A stretch of DNA of 64,000 nt from an uncultured Pseudomonadales bacterium (lineage in GTDB: Bacteria > Pseudomonadota > Gammaproteobacteria > Pseudomonadales > Porticoccaceae): the NCBI GenBank assembly GCA_943788895.1, contig CALSRZ010000002.1, forward strand, positions 186,001-250,000, given 5' to 3'. The translations under genes were made by a program, and so were the position numbers. Positions 42,251 through 51,844 of this stretch are shown here, in pieces; position 1 is the stretch's first letter, and every line of letters starts with the position of its first letter. The notes beneath the pieces were generated by a model that was given only the letters and a program-made list of their open reading frames with translations, searched no databases and was not told the origin of the DNA.

Positions 42251-42307
42251 GCCCCTTAAAAAGGGGCCTTTCTTTGTATGGCGGTGGGATAGGGATTCGA
42301 ACCCTAG
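42214..42307. repeat. Imperfect inverted repeat joining the hairpin island to tRNA-Ser
   Basis: Left arm 42214-42257 (CTAGGGTTCTCACCCTATCC, then CACCGGATACAAAAAAGG) matches the reverse complement of right arm 42261-42307, which is the 3' part of tRNA-Ser plus its terminator. The symmetry centre is the terminator loop. The mirrored arm lacks the CCA-end sequence and differs in the T-loop. Confidence 0.8.
42243..42274 (-). terminator. Terminator of tRNA-Ser
   Basis: Hairpin GGCCCCTT / AAGGGGCC (42250-42268) followed on the minus strand by TTTTTTG. A and T runs on both sides would allow termination in either direction. Confidence 0.85.
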
Positions 42308-42369
42308 ATACGCTATTAACGTATGCCAGTTTTCAAGACTGGTGCATTCAACCGCTCTGCCATCCCACC
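42279..42369 (-). tRNA. tRNA-Ser (UGA)
   Basis: On the minus strand: acceptor GGTGGGA/TCCCACC, anticodon stem CCAGT/ACTGG around CTTGAAA (anticodon TGA), long variable arm (ATACG...CGTAT) typical of serine tRNAs, T-arm GGGTTCGAATCCC, discriminator G, encoded CCA. It lies 47 bases downstream of rne on the same strand and has its own promoter. Confidence 0.97.
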
Positions 42370-42381
42370 GTTGAAGGCGCG

Positions 42382-42409
42382 ATTATACAGCGCCTTTTTG
42401 CTAGAACAA
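42382..42409 (-). promoter_or_regulatory. Promoter of tRNA-Ser, with -10 box inside an inverted repeat
   Basis: Minus strand TTGTTC (42404-42409), 16-base spacer, TATAAT (42382-42387), then CGCGCC. AAGGCGC (42374-42380) and GCGCCTT (42390-42396) form an inverted repeat around the -10 box; on the plus strand it is followed by T's and could also act as a terminator. Confidence 0.75.
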
Positions 42410-42416
42410 GTACCAA

Positions 42417-45188
42417 TTACTCTTTGGACGTATTTTCGCTACTTTCTTTTGCCGATCCACTATCAACTGATGGGCTGGCTTCAGATTTTTCTGCATTGCG
42501 CTTCTTTCTTGGGTCATTCGATGCGCGGGCAACTTTGGGCTTCTCGGCAGCTACTGGTGCCGGGGCACTGGTTTCTGCTGGCTTGGGCTTTTCAGTTTTA
42601 CGGCGCTCGGTGCTGACTTCAACGGCACTGACAGGCTTGGGCTTTTTACGCGGATCATTGCTGGCTCTTACCGCAGTTTCCTCTGAGGGCTTGGCGTCGC
42701 TTTTAACCGCCGCTGGCTTCTCTTTAGGGGCAGCCTTCTTTGCAGCTTCAACTTTATCTGTGGAAGCTTTTTCAGCGCTTTTGTTTTCTGTAGCTGTTGC
42801 GTCTTCCGCTGGCTTGGCTGCAGGCTTTCTGCGCGGGCGAGACTTGCGGGCAGGCTTATCTTCGCTTTTGGCTGTGTCAGCTGTTTCGCTTTTTGCCTCT
42901 GTTGCTGCAGCTTCACTCGCTGTGGTATCTGTTGCAGTTTCAACGGAATCAGCTTTTGGCTTCGGCTTGCGCGGAGCGCGTTTGCGCTTTGGCTTTTCTG
43001 CTGGTTTCTCAGCTGCATTGTCGACGGCAGGGCTCTCTACTGGCGCTGCTGTGGCTTCAGTTGTCGCCTCAGCTGTTACTGCAGTTTGATCCAATACTTC
43101 AGCTGGAACATCCTGGCGCTGACGACGACGGCGGGGTCCGCGACGTTTGTCATTAGGGCGTTTCTTTAACTGATTAGCATCTGCTTCCGGGCGCTGGTTT
43201 GGCGCTTGGCTAGTTTCTTTGGCTTGAGTCGCGCTTTCGTTAGCAGCGGGTTTTTGCTGTTGTTCATTGCGACCTTTATTTGAACGATTGTCAGAGGACT
43301 TATTGTTTTTCTGACGGTTATTGGTGCGTTCGCCATCGCGCTGATTCTCATTGCGGTTGCGATTGTTTGGACGACGGTTGCCCTGGCGATTACGGCTGTC
43401 CTGACCACCGCGTCGGCGATTAGAGTTTCCTGAGCCTGTTCTTTTCTGTCCTTGGCGGCCAGTTTTTGTTTCAGTCTCTTTATCACCAAACAAGCTGTTC
43501 CATAGTCGCTTTAACAGTCCTGGTTTTTTAGGCGTTTTGGCGGCTGGGGCAGCAGCTTTTGGCTCAACTTTCGGGGCCGGTGTATTGGGAACCAGAGTTT
43601 TTACTGCAGGCTGTGAGATCGGCAGTGGGGCACTGGCGCTTTCAAGTTCCTGTTCTGGGTCGCTGTGGCTTAGATCGTGAGCTAACTTGTAGCTGAAATC
43701 GGTGCTCTCATCTTCGTCCTGAGTGCGCAGTCTAACCACTTCGAAATGCGGGGTTTCCATCTGGGTATTGGGAAGAACCACAACATTGATCTTGTTGCGT
43801 CCTTCAATTTCGGAAATCTCCGAGCGCTTTTCATTGAGCAGGAAGGTTGCCACAGAGACTGGCACGATAGCGCGAATCTCTTTACTGAACTCTTTCTGAG
43901 CCTCTTCTTCGATCAGGCGCAGGATTGACAGTGCCAGTGAGCGAGTACCGCGGATAGTGCCCTGGCCTTTACAGCGTGGGCAGACTTTCGACATGGTCTC
44001 TTCGAGTGAGGGGCGCAGGCGCTGTCGAGACATCTCGAGCAGGCCAAATCTTGAGATACGGCCAACCTGAACGCGGGCACGGTCAATTTTTAGTGCATCG
44101 CGGGTTTTGTTTTCAACTTCTTTCTGGTGGCGGCTGTTGAGCATATCGATAAAGTCGATAACGATCAGTCCACCGACATCGCGAAGGCGCAGCTGACGAG
44201 CAATCTCTTCAGCAGCTTCCTTGTTGGTGTTAAAGGCTGTCTCTTCAATATCACCGCCCTTGGTTGCGCGGGCTGAGTTGATATCCACAGAGACCATAGC
44301 TTCTGTCACATCGATAACAATCGAACCGCCGGAGGGCAGGCTGACTTCACGACAGAATGCGGTCTCAATCTGGTTTTCAATCTGGTAGCGATTGAACAGC
44401 GGGATTTGATCTTTGTAGAGCTTTACCTTGTTGCTAAAGTCGGGCATGACAGTGCCGATAAAGGCGGCTGCCAGATTGTAGGCATCTTCGCTGTCGACAA
44501 TCACTTCACCGACATCCTGGCGCAGGTAGTCGCGAATAGCTCTTACGATGACATTGCTTTCCTGGAACAGGAAGTGGGGTGCCTTGGCATCAACCGCTTC
44601 ATCATTAATGGTGTTCCATAGCTGTAAAAGATAGTCGAGATCCCATTGCAGCTCTTCGGTGGCGCGGCCAATACCAGCGGTGCGGACGATAGCGCCCATA
44701 CCTTCGGGAATATCCAGTCCGCGCATAGCTTCGCGCAACTCGGCGCGCTCATCGCCTTCGATGCGGCGTGAGATGCCACCGGCACGTGGGTTGTTAGGCA
44801 TCAGTACCAGATAGCGACCAGCGAGACTGATAAAGGTTGTCAGGGCAGCGCCTTTTGAACCGCGCTCTTCTTTTTCTACCTGAACAAGTACTTCCTGGCC
44901 TTCTTTGATCGCATCCTGAATTCTGGCTCGACCACCATCTGAGGATTTTTTCTTGAAGTATTCGCGAGAAATTTCTTTAAGGGGGAGGAAGCCGTGGCGG
45001 TCTGCGCCGTAGTCGACAAATGCCGCTTCTAAACTTGGCTCTACTCTAGTAATTTTGCCTTTGTAAATATTGGCTTTCTTTTGTTCTCTTGTACGGTTTT
45101 CAATATCCAGGTCATAGAGTTTCTGACCATCAACCATCGCTACGCGCACTTCTTCTGGGTGCGACGCGTTTATTAACATACGTTTCAT
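42417..45188 (-). CDS. rne: Ribonuclease E
   Basis: Single-strand endoribonuclease and scaffold of the RNA degradosome. [21 protein letters not shown] is the canonical start; the S1 RNA-binding domain ([20 protein letters not shown]) is at about 41-60 onward; the catalytic Asp pair is in [12 protein letters not shown] and VIDFIDMLN; the zinc-link is CPRCKGQG (about residue 404). The C-terminal 400 residues are low-complexity: Arg-rich RNA-binding stretches ([20 protein letters not shown]) then Lys/Pro/Ala/Glu-rich repeats, expected for the disordered scaffold. 923 residues. Antisense open frames over this GC-biased tail are shadows. The start has AAGGTG upstream and a long leader. Confidence 0.96.
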   Translation of the reverse strand: MKRMLINASHPEEVRVAMVDGQKLYDLDIENRTREQKKANIYKGKITRVEPSLEAAFVDYGADRHGFLPLKEISREYFKKKSSDGGRARIQDAIKEGQEVLVQVEKEERGSKGAALTTFISLAGRYLVLMPNNPRAGGISRRIEGDERAELREAMRGLDIPEGMGAIVRTAGIGRATEELQWDLDYLLQLWNTINDEAVDAKAPHFLFQESNVIVRAIRDYLRQDVGEVIVDSEDAYNLAAAFIGTVMPDFSNKVKLYKDQIPLFNRYQIENQIETAFCREVSLPSGGSIVIDVTEAMVSVDINSARATKGGDIEETAFNTNKEAAEEIARQLRLRDVGGLIVIDFIDMLNSRHQKEVENKTRDALKIDRARVQVGRISRFGLLEMSRQRLRPSLEETMSKVCPRCKGQGTIRGTRSLALSILRLIEEEAQKEFSKEIRAIVPVSVATFLLNEKRSEISEIEGRNKINVVVLPNTQMETPHFEVVRLRTQDEDESTDFSYKLAHDLSHSDPEQELESASAPLPISQPAVKTLVPNTPAPKVEPKAAAPAAKTPKKPGLLKRLWNSLFGDKETETKTGRQGQKRTGSGNSNRRRGGQDSRNRQGNRRPNNRNRNENQRDGERTNNRQKNNKSSDNRSNKGRNEQQQKPAANESATQAKETSQAPNQRPEADANQLKKRPNDKRRGPRRRRQRQDVPAEVLDQTAVTAEATTEATAAPVESPAVDNAAEKPAEKPKRKRAPRKPKPKADSVETATDTTASEAAATEAKSETADTAKSEDKPARKSRPRRKPAAKPAEDATATENKSAEKASTDKVEAAKKAAPKEKPAAVKSDAKPSEETAVRASNDPRKKPKPVSAVEVSTERRKTEKPKPAETSAPAPVAAEKPKVARASNDPRKKRNAEKSEASPSVDSGSAKESSENTSKE

Positions 45189-45805
45189 ATTTCACCTTAC
45201 TCATTGTGGAGAGGGAGCAATAGCGAAGAGAAGGGAAGGCAGGTGGGATAAACCAAGCAACCAGGTATAGCTGAAGTATAAAATTAGACACAGCGCATGG
45301 AATGCGGCGTGCCAGATTCTCCTTATTCCCGCAAACACTGGCTTTGAAGCGCAGTTGTCGGGGGATTACTATCCTTAAATTGTGTCTTGTATTCAGTTAA
45401 TCGAGCGGTCTTTTAAGATTTTTTCAGCCTGTATATCTAGGCTTATTCTCTTATAAAGTTCGTTTATCTAAAAGAAAGATAGGCCTCGATGGGTACATCT
45501 TTCTCTAATGCGATTAACTTTTGAAACCTGTTTTAACTTATCTTTCTATGCAGCTCACTCGGCTGTCTTTGAGGTCGGCCCATATTGGCCAGACTCTCCT
45601 GTATTCTTTACCCGCTCGGCAACTGCCTTTTTAGCGGTCAGTTCAAACCTCTGGGCAGCTATAATTTGGCTGGGCAGTAGGGAACTTGGGCCGCAATATA
45701 GCAATATTTACTCACAGCTACAATGTATAGGGTTAATTTAAGTTGGGAAGATCGTTGTTGCCTAGGTACAATGCCGGCCGAAATCATCACATATAGCCGA
45801 CTATT
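45189..45805. other. Intergenic region between rne and rluC: rne leader and divergent promoters
   Basis: 617 bases without a credible gene; the 77-codon open frame at 45508-45741 has no ribosome site or family likeness. Most of it is probably the long 5' leader of rne on the minus strand, which in enterobacteria mediates autoregulation by RNase E. Small inverted repeats are seen, for example AGCCT/AGGCT at about 45426-45443. The right end holds the rluC promoter. I recognise no riboswitch. Confidence 0.5.
45743..45772 (+). promoter_or_regulatory. Possible promoter of rluC
   Basis: TTGGGA (45743-45748), 18-base spacer, TACAAT (45767-45772) followed by GCCGGCC, 34 bases before the TTG start. 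The -35 box is weak. Confidence 0.45.
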
Positions 45806-46759
45806 TTGAGCGAATCTCAGAGCGAACCAAACTTTAATCAAGTCTCTTTTGTCGATATTGGCCCAGAGCAAGCCGGCCAGCGTCTCGATAATTTTCTTAT
45901 TAAAACCCTTAAGGGCGTGCCCAAGTCGCGTATCTACCGCTTGCTACGCAAAGGGGAGGTGCGGGTTAATAAAGGCCGTGTTAAGGCCGATAGCCGTTTG
46001 AAAGAAGGGGATATAGTTCGTCTGCCGCCGATTAGAGTCGCTGAGCGCGGTGCTGCGCCGGTTGTCGGTCGCCAGTTAAAGAAGTATCTCGCCAACAATA
46101 TTCTCTTTGAGGATGAAGGGCTGTTTATCCTTAATAAACCTAGCGGCCTGGCAGTTCACGGTGGTAGCGGTTTATCTCTGGGTGTTATCGAGGCACTGCG
46201 TGCAGAGTATCCTCAATACAGATACCTGGAGCTAGTTCATCGCCTCGATCGCGATACCTCCGGCTGCCTAATACTGGCGAAAAAGCGTGCGGTGTTGATT
46301 GAGCTGCAGAATTCTCTGCGCTACAACAGAATCGACAAGCGCTATATCGCTCTTGCCAAGGGTCGCTGGCCGAAGGGCAAGAATACAATTAATGCACCGC
46401 TGTTAAAAAATACCGTGGAGTCTGGCGAGAGAGTTGTGCGCGTTGATGCTGCGGGTAAGGCGTCGGTGACTCACTTTAAGATCAGGCAGCAATTTGCCAA
46501 TGCTTCCTTGCTGGATATCAAGCTAGAGACTGGGCGAACTCACCAGATCAGGGTCCACTGCCAGTTTGCCGGTCAGCCCTTGGCTGGTGATACCAAGTAC
46601 GGTGATGAACATTTTAATGAGAGCTTAAAAGAAGCCGGTTTAAAGCGCTTGTTTCTGCATGCCGCCAGTTTGCGCTTTAAGCATCCACTCTCCGGTGACT
46701 GGGTTGAGGTCGAAGCACCGCTGCCCGACGATTTAAGTAAGGTGTTAAATAAACTGTGA
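45806..46759 (+). CDS. rluC: 23S rRNA pseudouridine synthase C
   Basis: Makes pseudouridines 955, 2504 and 2580 of 23S rRNA. N-terminal S4 domain (RLDNFLIKTLKGVPKSRIYRLLRKGEVRVNKGRVK) and the catalytic motif HRLDRDTSGCLILAKK with its Asp at about residue 146; RTHQIRVH and GDTKYGDEHFN follow. 317 residues. TTG start at 45806 gives MSESQSEPNFNQV, in line with the E. coli protein, though the ribosome site is poor. Divergent from rne, the usual arrangement. The last bases overlap the next gene. Confidence 0.95.
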   Translation: MSESQSEPNFNQVSFVDIGPEQAGQRLDNFLIKTLKGVPKSRIYRLLRKGEVRVNKGRVKADSRLKEGDIVRLPPIRVAERGAAPVVGRQLKKYLANNILFEDEGLFILNKPSGLAVHGGSGLSLGVIEALRAEYPQYRYLELVHRLDRDTSGCLILAKKRAVLIELQNSLRYNRIDKRYIALAKGRWPKGKNTINAPLLKNTVESGERVVRVDAAGKASVTHFKIRQQFANASLLDIKLETGRTHQIRVHCQFAGQPLAGDTKYGDEHFNESLKEAGLKRLFLHAASLRFKHPLSGDWVEVEAPLPDDLSKVLNKL

Positions 46760-47421
46760 GCCAGACTCTAAGCAAGACAAGTACGCCAAAATTATTAATT
46801 TTTGACTGGGATGGCACGCTTTCCGATTCGGTGGCGCGTATAGCCAAATGTATGCAGATGGCCGCGCAGGAGTATTCACTAGCTGTTCCGGCATACGCTG
46901 ATGTTGCCGAGATTGTCGGTCTCGGCTTGCATGAGGCGACTATGCGTCTGTTTCCAAGTGCTTCCCATTATGAAGCCAGTCTATTGCAGGCCAGTTATTC
47001 CAAACATTATCGCTCTGAAGATCATCAGCCCTGCGATTTTTTCCCCGGCGTTATTGAGACATTGCAAGAGTTGCGTGCAGAGGGTTATCAGATGGCGGTA
47101 GCCACAGGAAAGAGCAGGGCGGGGCTGGATCGAGTTTTGGCTGCTCTGGATATGTCGGGTTTCTTCCACAGTTCGCGCTGTGCTGATGAAACCCTGTCAA
47201 AGCCCCATCCACTGATGCTTGAAGAGCTGCTCTCTGAGTTTGGCATTTCAGCCCATCAGGCGGTGATGGTCGGCGATACTGAGTTTGATATGCAGATGGC
47301 AGAGAATGCCGCTATGCCGCGAATTGCGGTGAGCTATGGCGCCCATCATATTGATCGTCTACGCGCTTTTAAGCCTCTGGCCTGTCTTGATCTGTTTGCG
47401 GATATTAAAGCTGCGCTTTAA
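46756..47421 (+). CDS. HAD-IA family phosphatase, phosphoglycolate phosphatase-like
   Basis: 221-residue HAD hydrolase. Motif I FDWDGTLSDS (nucleophile Asp, residues 17-26), motif II VATGKSRAGL, the Lys region LSKPHPLML and motif IV MVGDTEFDMQMA are all intact, with a C1-type helical cap between. GTG start overlaps the rluC stop (GTGA), so it is coupled to rluC, an arrangement known from Pseudomonas. Likely substrate small phosphate esters; not determined. Confidence 0.92.
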   Translation: MSQTLSKTSTPKLLIFDWDGTLSDSVARIAKCMQMAAQEYSLAVPAYADVAEIVGLGLHEATMRLFPSASHYEASLLQASYSKHYRSEDHQPCDFFPGVIETLQELRAEGYQMAVATGKSRAGLDRVLAALDMSGFFHSSRCADETLSKPHPLMLEELLSEFGISAHQAVMVGDTEFDMQMAENAAMPRIAVSYGAHHIDRLRAFKPLACLDLFADIKAAL

Positions 47422-47435
47422 ACCTTAGATTCTTC

Positions 47436-48017
47436 TTAGACCTCTATACCAAACTCGCGCAATAGATTGCATAGCTCTATTAGCGGCAGGCCGATAAGCG
47501 ATGTTGGATCATTGCTGTTTACTGCACGGAATAGACTGACCCCCAGTGATTCTGCTTTAAAGCTGCCGGCGCAGTCATAGGGCTCTTCAATTCTTAGGTA
47601 ATCTTCAATCTGATCTGCTGTCAGTTCTCTAAAATCGACCTCGGTGGTATTGACCAGAGATTTCTCTACACCCTGATAGATAACAGCTAATCCTGTATGA
47701 AAGAGCACTCTCTGACCGGATTGAGCGGTTAACTGTTTTACCGCCTGAGCATGGTTGCCGGGTTTGCCAAGGACTCTGTTCTGTTGTTGAGTATTTAATT
47801 CAGCAACTTGGTCTGAGCCGATAATCACTGAATCGGGGAATTTCGCTGCTGCTGCGCGTGCCTTTTCAAGCGATAGACGCTCGGCTTGCTGATAACCATT
47901 TTCATCTTTCAGCGGGCATTCATCGATATTTGGCGAGTAGCAGTCAAAGGGCAGTTGCAGGCGTTTAAGCAGTGCACTGCGGTAGGCTGATGAGGAGGCT
48001 AATAGCAGTTTGCTCAT
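47436..48017 (-). CDS. yceF: Maf-like nucleotide pyrophosphatase YceF
   Basis: 193-residue Maf-family house-cleaning enzyme. MSKLLLASSSAYRSALLKRLQLPF is the Maf N-terminus; SLEKARAAA, VIIGSDQVAEL and GKPGNHAQAVKQL give the active site. The YceF subgroup is known to hydrolyse m7GTP; membership is inferred from the SDQVA motif and from the position beside yceD-rpmF, as in E. coli. Divergent from yceD. Confidence 0.92.
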   Translation of the reverse strand: MSKLLLASSSAYRSALLKRLQLPFDCYSPNIDECPLKDENGYQQAERLSLEKARAAAAKFPDSVIIGSDQVAELNTQQQNRVLGKPGNHAQAVKQLTAQSGQRVLFHTGLAVIYQGVEKSLVNTTEVDFRELTADQIEDYLRIEEPYDCAGSFKAESLGVSLFRAVNSNDPTSLIGLPLIELCNLLREFGIEV

Positions 48018-48099
48018 GGATAGATTGCCGGTTAAAAATTAAAGGACACTGTGCAGGGAGTACTAGTCCCATAAAGCGGCCTATTTTGATCATTTTTCT

Positions 48100-48128
48100 T
48101 TGACAGATCAACGTCTTGACCCTATTAT
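48100..48128 (+). promoter_or_regulatory. Promoter of the yceD-rpmF-plsX operon
   Basis: TTGACA (48100-48105), 17-base spacer, TATTAT (48123-48128), then GCGCGCC. The -10 box plus discriminator is identical for 13 bases to that of the tRNA-Glu promoter at 12311, suggesting the same growth-rate control. Confidence 0.88.
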
Positions 48129-48157
48129 GCGCGCCTAACTGGGTACCACCTGTATTT

Positions 48158-48676
48158 ATGGCACTGCCAACTCTAATTGATCCGCGCAAGCTTGCGAACC
48201 AGGGAATTGTCCTCGAAGGCCAATTTCATGATCAGCATTTGCCACGTTTAGCTGAAGCAGTTGCCAGCATAGAGACTCCTCTATCGGCTTTGATTAAGTT
48301 TGAAATCGATGAGGCAAGGGCTAAGGTTGCAAGTGGAACATTGAGCATTTCAGTGTCGGCAGTATGCCAGCGCTGTCTTGATCCGGTCACAGTTGCTCTG
48401 AGCAGTGAGTTTGCTGCACAGGTAATCTGGTCCGAAGATCAGCTGTGCAATGTACCCAGTGATCGAGAGCCTTGGATTGTCGTCGATAAGATGGCCAGTC
48501 TTAATGAGTTGCTCGAAGATGAGATTTTATTAGCTCTGCCGACGGTTAACTACCATGAAAATGGTCTGTGCACCGGAGACACCTTTCTTTCCGAGGACGA
48601 GCGCGGTAACAATGGGGAAGATGATCAGGTTGTCGCTGACAACCCTTTTAATATTTTACAGCAGTTGAAGAAATAA
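48158..48676 (+). CDS. yceD: YceD/DUF177 family protein
   Basis: 172 residues from ATG 48158 (MALPTLIDPRKLANQG), the family's usual start; an upstream in-frame TTG at 48116 lies inside the promoter. The central CQRCLDPV motif and the C-terminal DNPFNILQQLKK are diagnostic. In E. coli YceD affects 23S rRNA accumulation; mechanism not settled. Always found just before rpmF. Confidence 0.93.
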   Translation: MALPTLIDPRKLANQGIVLEGQFHDQHLPRLAEAVASIETPLSALIKFEIDEARAKVASGTLSISVSAVCQRCLDPVTVALSSEFAAQVIWSEDQLCNVPSDREPWIVVDKMASLNELLEDEILLALPTVNYHENGLCTGDTFLSEDERGNNGEDDQVVADNPFNILQQLKK

Positions 48677-48712
48677 CCTCGACTGCACAAGATTATTGCT
48701 CAGGAGTAATCT

Positions 48713-48892
48713 ATGGCTGTTCAGAAAAGTCGCAAGACAAGATCCAAGCGCGGAATGCGTCGTTCACACGATGCGCTGACTGCACCAACTCTTTCAGTTG
48801 ATTCAGTAAGCGGTGAGAAGCACCTGCGTCACAATGTTTCTGCGGACGGTTTCTACCGTGGTCGCAAAGTTGTCGAGCTCGACGCCGAATAA
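48713..48892 (+). CDS. rpmF: 50S ribosomal protein L32
   Basis: 59 residues beginning [20 protein letters not shown], the conserved L32 start, and ending [15 protein letters not shown] stands 6 bases before the ATG. The zinc cysteines of some L32 forms are absent, as in E. coli. Sits between yceD and plsX, 17 bases before the latter. Confidence 0.97.
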   Translation: MAVQKSRKTRSKRGMRRSHDALTAPTLSVDSVSGEKHLRHNVSADGFYRGRKVVELDAE

Positions 48893-48908
48893 CTGAAACA
48901 AACAGTCT

Positions 48909-49911
48909 TTGGCAAATTCACTCCGAATTGCCGTCGATGCTATGGGCGGGGACCACGGTCCTCGCGTTACAGTATCTGCGCTGCTTGAATCTCTAAGTCA
49001 CCACAGTAATGTTAGCGCACTGCTGTATGGCGACCGAGACGAGCTGGCGACCCAGTTAAAGTACTGTCAGGATACGAGTATTCTCTCGCGTATCGAAGTG
49101 CGCCACAGCGACTCTAGCGTTAGCAACACCGACAAACCCTCTGCGGTTATCCGCAATAAACGCGATTCCTCGATGGGATTGGCTCTTCAGGCCCTGGCCA
49201 ATAGTGAAGCCGATGCCTTTGTCAGTGCCGGTAATACTGGCGCGATAATGGCCCTGGGACTCTACTACGTTAAATCACTGCCTGGTATTTCTCGTCCGGC
49301 TATCTGTACAGCAATTCCTACCTCCAGTGGTCGCAGCTATGTGCTCGATCTGGGTGCTAATCTCGATTGCTCCGCCGAACAGCTCTATCAGTTTGCACTG
49401 CTGGGGTCGATGATGGCCGCTGAGCTCGATGGTATTGAGGCGCCGGTGGTACGTTTGTTAAATGTCGGTGAAGAAGACAATAAAGGTCATGCTTATATTC
49501 AGGATGCAGCAGCGCTGTTAGAAAATGAGCCGCTGATTAATTACTGCGGCTATATTGAGGGCAACGGTATTTTTGCCGGCGGCACTGATGTGGTGGTCTG
49601 CGATGGCTTTACCGGCAATATCGCCCTGAAAACCAGCGAGGTTTGGTTGCTATGGTGACTGAGCTTTTCCGCGCTGCGGTCGGCAATAGCTGGCTGGCCA
49701 AGTTGGCGCTTTTACTATTGAGAAAACCATTGTTAAAGCTCAAAGCCCAGCTTGATCCAGCTATTTATAATGGCGCCTTTTTTCTCGGTTTAAATGCTGT
49801 GGTGGTTAAAAGTCATGGTCGGGCATCCACAGCGCTTTTGTTCACGCACTGGATGTTGCCATAGATGCAGCCGAGCATCAACTTGCCCGAGGTTTTGTCA
49901 CCTATACTTAA
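48909..49911 (+). CDS. plsX: Phosphate acyltransferase PlsX, two frame breaks
   Basis: Converts acyl-ACP to acyl-phosphate for phospholipid synthesis. TTG start at 48909 gives MANSLRIAVDAMGGDHGPRV, the hallmark N-terminus; VSAGNTGAIMALG and VCDGFTGNIALKT follow. The frame breaks near 49645 (after ALKTSE, continuing VAMVTELFRAAVG) and again near 49825 (after VKSHGRA, continuing IHSAFVHALDVAIDAAEHQL), ending at TAA 49909-49911. Joined length is about 334 residues, normal. Both shifts lose one base. Confidence 0.92.
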
Positions 49912-49965
49912 GCAGAAAATTGGACAACCAGATAAACGCTATAGCAGAAATTTAGTAGAGGAACT

Positions 49966-50899
49966 ATGAACAGTAATTTAGCCTTTGTTTTCCCCGGTCA
50001 GGGGTCACAAAAAATTGGCATGCTCGCAGAGCTTGCCGCCGCAAACCCTCTTGTAGAAGAGACCTTTAAAGAGGCCTCGGATGTGCTCGGCTACGATGCC
50101 TGGAAACTTATTCAGGAAGGCGAGCAGGAAGATATTAATCTTACCGAGCGCACTCAGCCTTTACTGCTGACCTCAAGTGTCGCTATCTGGCGTCTCTGGC
50201 AACAGCAGGGCGGTCCACTGCCAGCGGCAATGGCAGGACACAGTCTCGGTGAGTGGTCGGCGCTGGTCTGTGCCGGCGTGGTCAAGTTTGCCGATGCCGT
50301 GGAAATTGTTCGCGCTCGCGGTGCCTTTATGCAGCAGGCGGTACCTGTAGGTGTCGGCGCTATGGCGGCTATTATGGGCATAGATGATCAAATTGTAATC
50401 GATGCCTGCGCTGAAGCCGCTGAGGATCAAATTGCTCAGCGGTAAACTTTAATGCACCTGGTCAGGTGGTTATTGCCGGTGATGCAGCCGCTGTTGCCCG
50501 CGCTGTTGATATCTGTAAAAAGGCCGGTGCCAAGCGCGCGGTTGAGCTGCCAGTCAGTGCACCATTCCACACCTCACTGATGCGTCCAGCTGCAGATAAT
50601 CTTGCCGAGCTTGTTGCCAGAAAGAGTTCTCTGCACCGCAAATACCGGTGTTGCACAATATTCACGCCCAGCCAGAAGCTGATCCCGAAGCGATCAAGAC
50701 ATTGATGCTCGAGCAGATTTACCAGCCGGTGCTATGGGTTGACTGTGTTAACGGTCTCTCCAGTCGCGGTGCAGAAATATTGATTGAGTGTGGTCCCGGG
50801 CGCGTTCTTAACGGTCTCTCCAAGCGTATTGATCGCGGTTTGACATCGCTGGCCACCGATGATGTTGCCAGCCTCGAAAATGCCCTGACATCAGTTTAA
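49966..50899 (+). CDS. fabD: Malonyl-CoA:ACP transacylase, two frame breaks
   Basis: Loads malonyl onto ACP. MNSNLAFVFPGQGSQKIGML and the nucleophile elbow GHSLGEWSAL (about residue 90) are intact. The first frame ends at 50445 just before AVNFNAPGQVVIAG, which continues in another frame; PVSAPFHTSLM (catalytic His, about 50550-50582) is in the second piece. A further break near 50630 leads into NIHAQPEADPEAIKTLML, ending at TAA 50897-50899. Joined length about 311 residues, as expected. Lies 54 bases after plsX. Confidence 0.93.
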
Positions 50900-50938
50900 T
50901 TTTTAAAGTTTATAAATTAATAATTATAGGAATATCAA

Positions 50939-51682
50939 ATGAGTCTCAATGAAAAAGTAGCTCTGGTTACCGGCGCAACTCGTGGTATTGGTGCGGCTAT
51001 TGCCGCTGGTCTCGGGGAGGCCGGTGCAACTGTTGTAGGTACTGCAACCAGTGAAGCTGGTGCGGCTAAGATTACCGCGCGTTTTAAAGAAAATAATATC
51101 GCCGGTGTTGGCATGGTTCTCGATGTGACTAGCGTCGATTCAGTGAGTCAGGTTATCCAGGCTATCTCCGATCAGTTTGGTGCGCCGACTATTCTGGTCA
51201 ACAATGCCGGTATCACCAAAGACAATATCCTTATGCGCATGAAAGATGACGAGTGGATAGATGTGATGGAAACCAATCTGACCTCGGTATTCCGTCTGGC
51301 TAAAGCCTGTGTACGTCCAATGACCAAGGCGCGCTGGGGCAGAATTATTAATATCAGCTCTGTGGTTGGCGCTATGGGCAATGCCGGGCAGAGTAACTAT
51401 TCGGCGTCTAAAGCGGGTGTCGGTGGTTTTGCTCGAGCACTGGCCAAAGAGTTGGGTTCAAGAAATATTACTGTGAATACAGTTGCCCCGGGTTTTATCA
51501 ATACTGATATGACCAAAGATCTACCAGAGGCTAATAAAGAAGCTCTGCTAACACAGGTTCCGCTGGCCAGATTGGGTGCCCCTGAAGAGATCGCTTCAGT
51601 GGTTTGTTTCCTCGCTGGAGAGGGCGCAGCTTACATAACTGGTGAAACTATCCATGTAAATGGCGGTATGTACATGGCGTAA
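50939..51682 (+). CDS. fabG: 3-oxoacyl-ACP reductase
   Basis: NADPH-dependent short-chain dehydrogenase of fatty acid elongation. GATRGIGAAIA (residues 12-22), NNAGITKDN, the catalytic Ser in NISSVVGAMGN and YSASKAG (Tyr/Lys) are intact, with GETIHVNGGMYMA at the C-terminus. 247 residues. Undamaged, unlike its neighbours fabD and acpP. Confidence 0.98.
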   Translation: MSLNEKVALVTGATRGIGAAIAAGLGEAGATVVGTATSEAGAAKITARFKENNIAGVGMVLDVTSVDSVSQVIQAISDQFGAPTILVNNAGITKDNILMRMKDDEWIDVMETNLTSVFRLAKACVRPMTKARWGRIINISSVVGAMGNAGQSNYSASKAGVGGFARALAKELGSRNITVNTVAPGFINTDMTKDLPEANKEALLTQVPLARLGAPEEIASVVCFLAGEGAAYITGETIHVNGGMYMA

Positions 51683-51725
51683 GTGTTTGATTTAAATAGG
51701 GAATAATCCTTTTTTAAATTGGGCT

Positions 51726-51754
51726 TTAGCATTTTGTAATTTCTAGGGTAGAAT
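51726..51754 (+). promoter_or_regulatory. Promoter of acpP
   Basis: TTAGCA (51726-51731), 17-base spacer, TAGAAT (51749-51754), then GCGCGCC. It gives acpP its own strong promoter inside the fab cluster, matching the need for abundant ACP. Confidence 0.7.
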
Positions 51755-51844
51755 GCGCGCCCGTAAACACAGAATATCGCTGCTAGAGCAAAGTTTGTTC
51801 GGCGGCAAATTAATTAAATATCCGTTAACAGGAGTAGATATACG

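Noticed and set aside
42250-42268. Insertion-sequence terminal repeats around the tRNA-Ser terminator
   Set aside because: The inverted repeat is explained by the terminator and the mirrored tRNA end; there is no transposase gene or target-site duplication.
42130-43089. 319-codon plus-strand open frame starting in the island and running over tRNA-Ser into rne
   Set aside because: It reads antisense through tRNA-Ser and the low-complexity tail of rne; Ala/Ser/Leu-rich product is a shadow of the rne codon bias.
45508-45741. 77-codon open frame between rne and rluC
   Set aside because: No ribosome site, no conserved features, and it covers the probable leader and promoter region.
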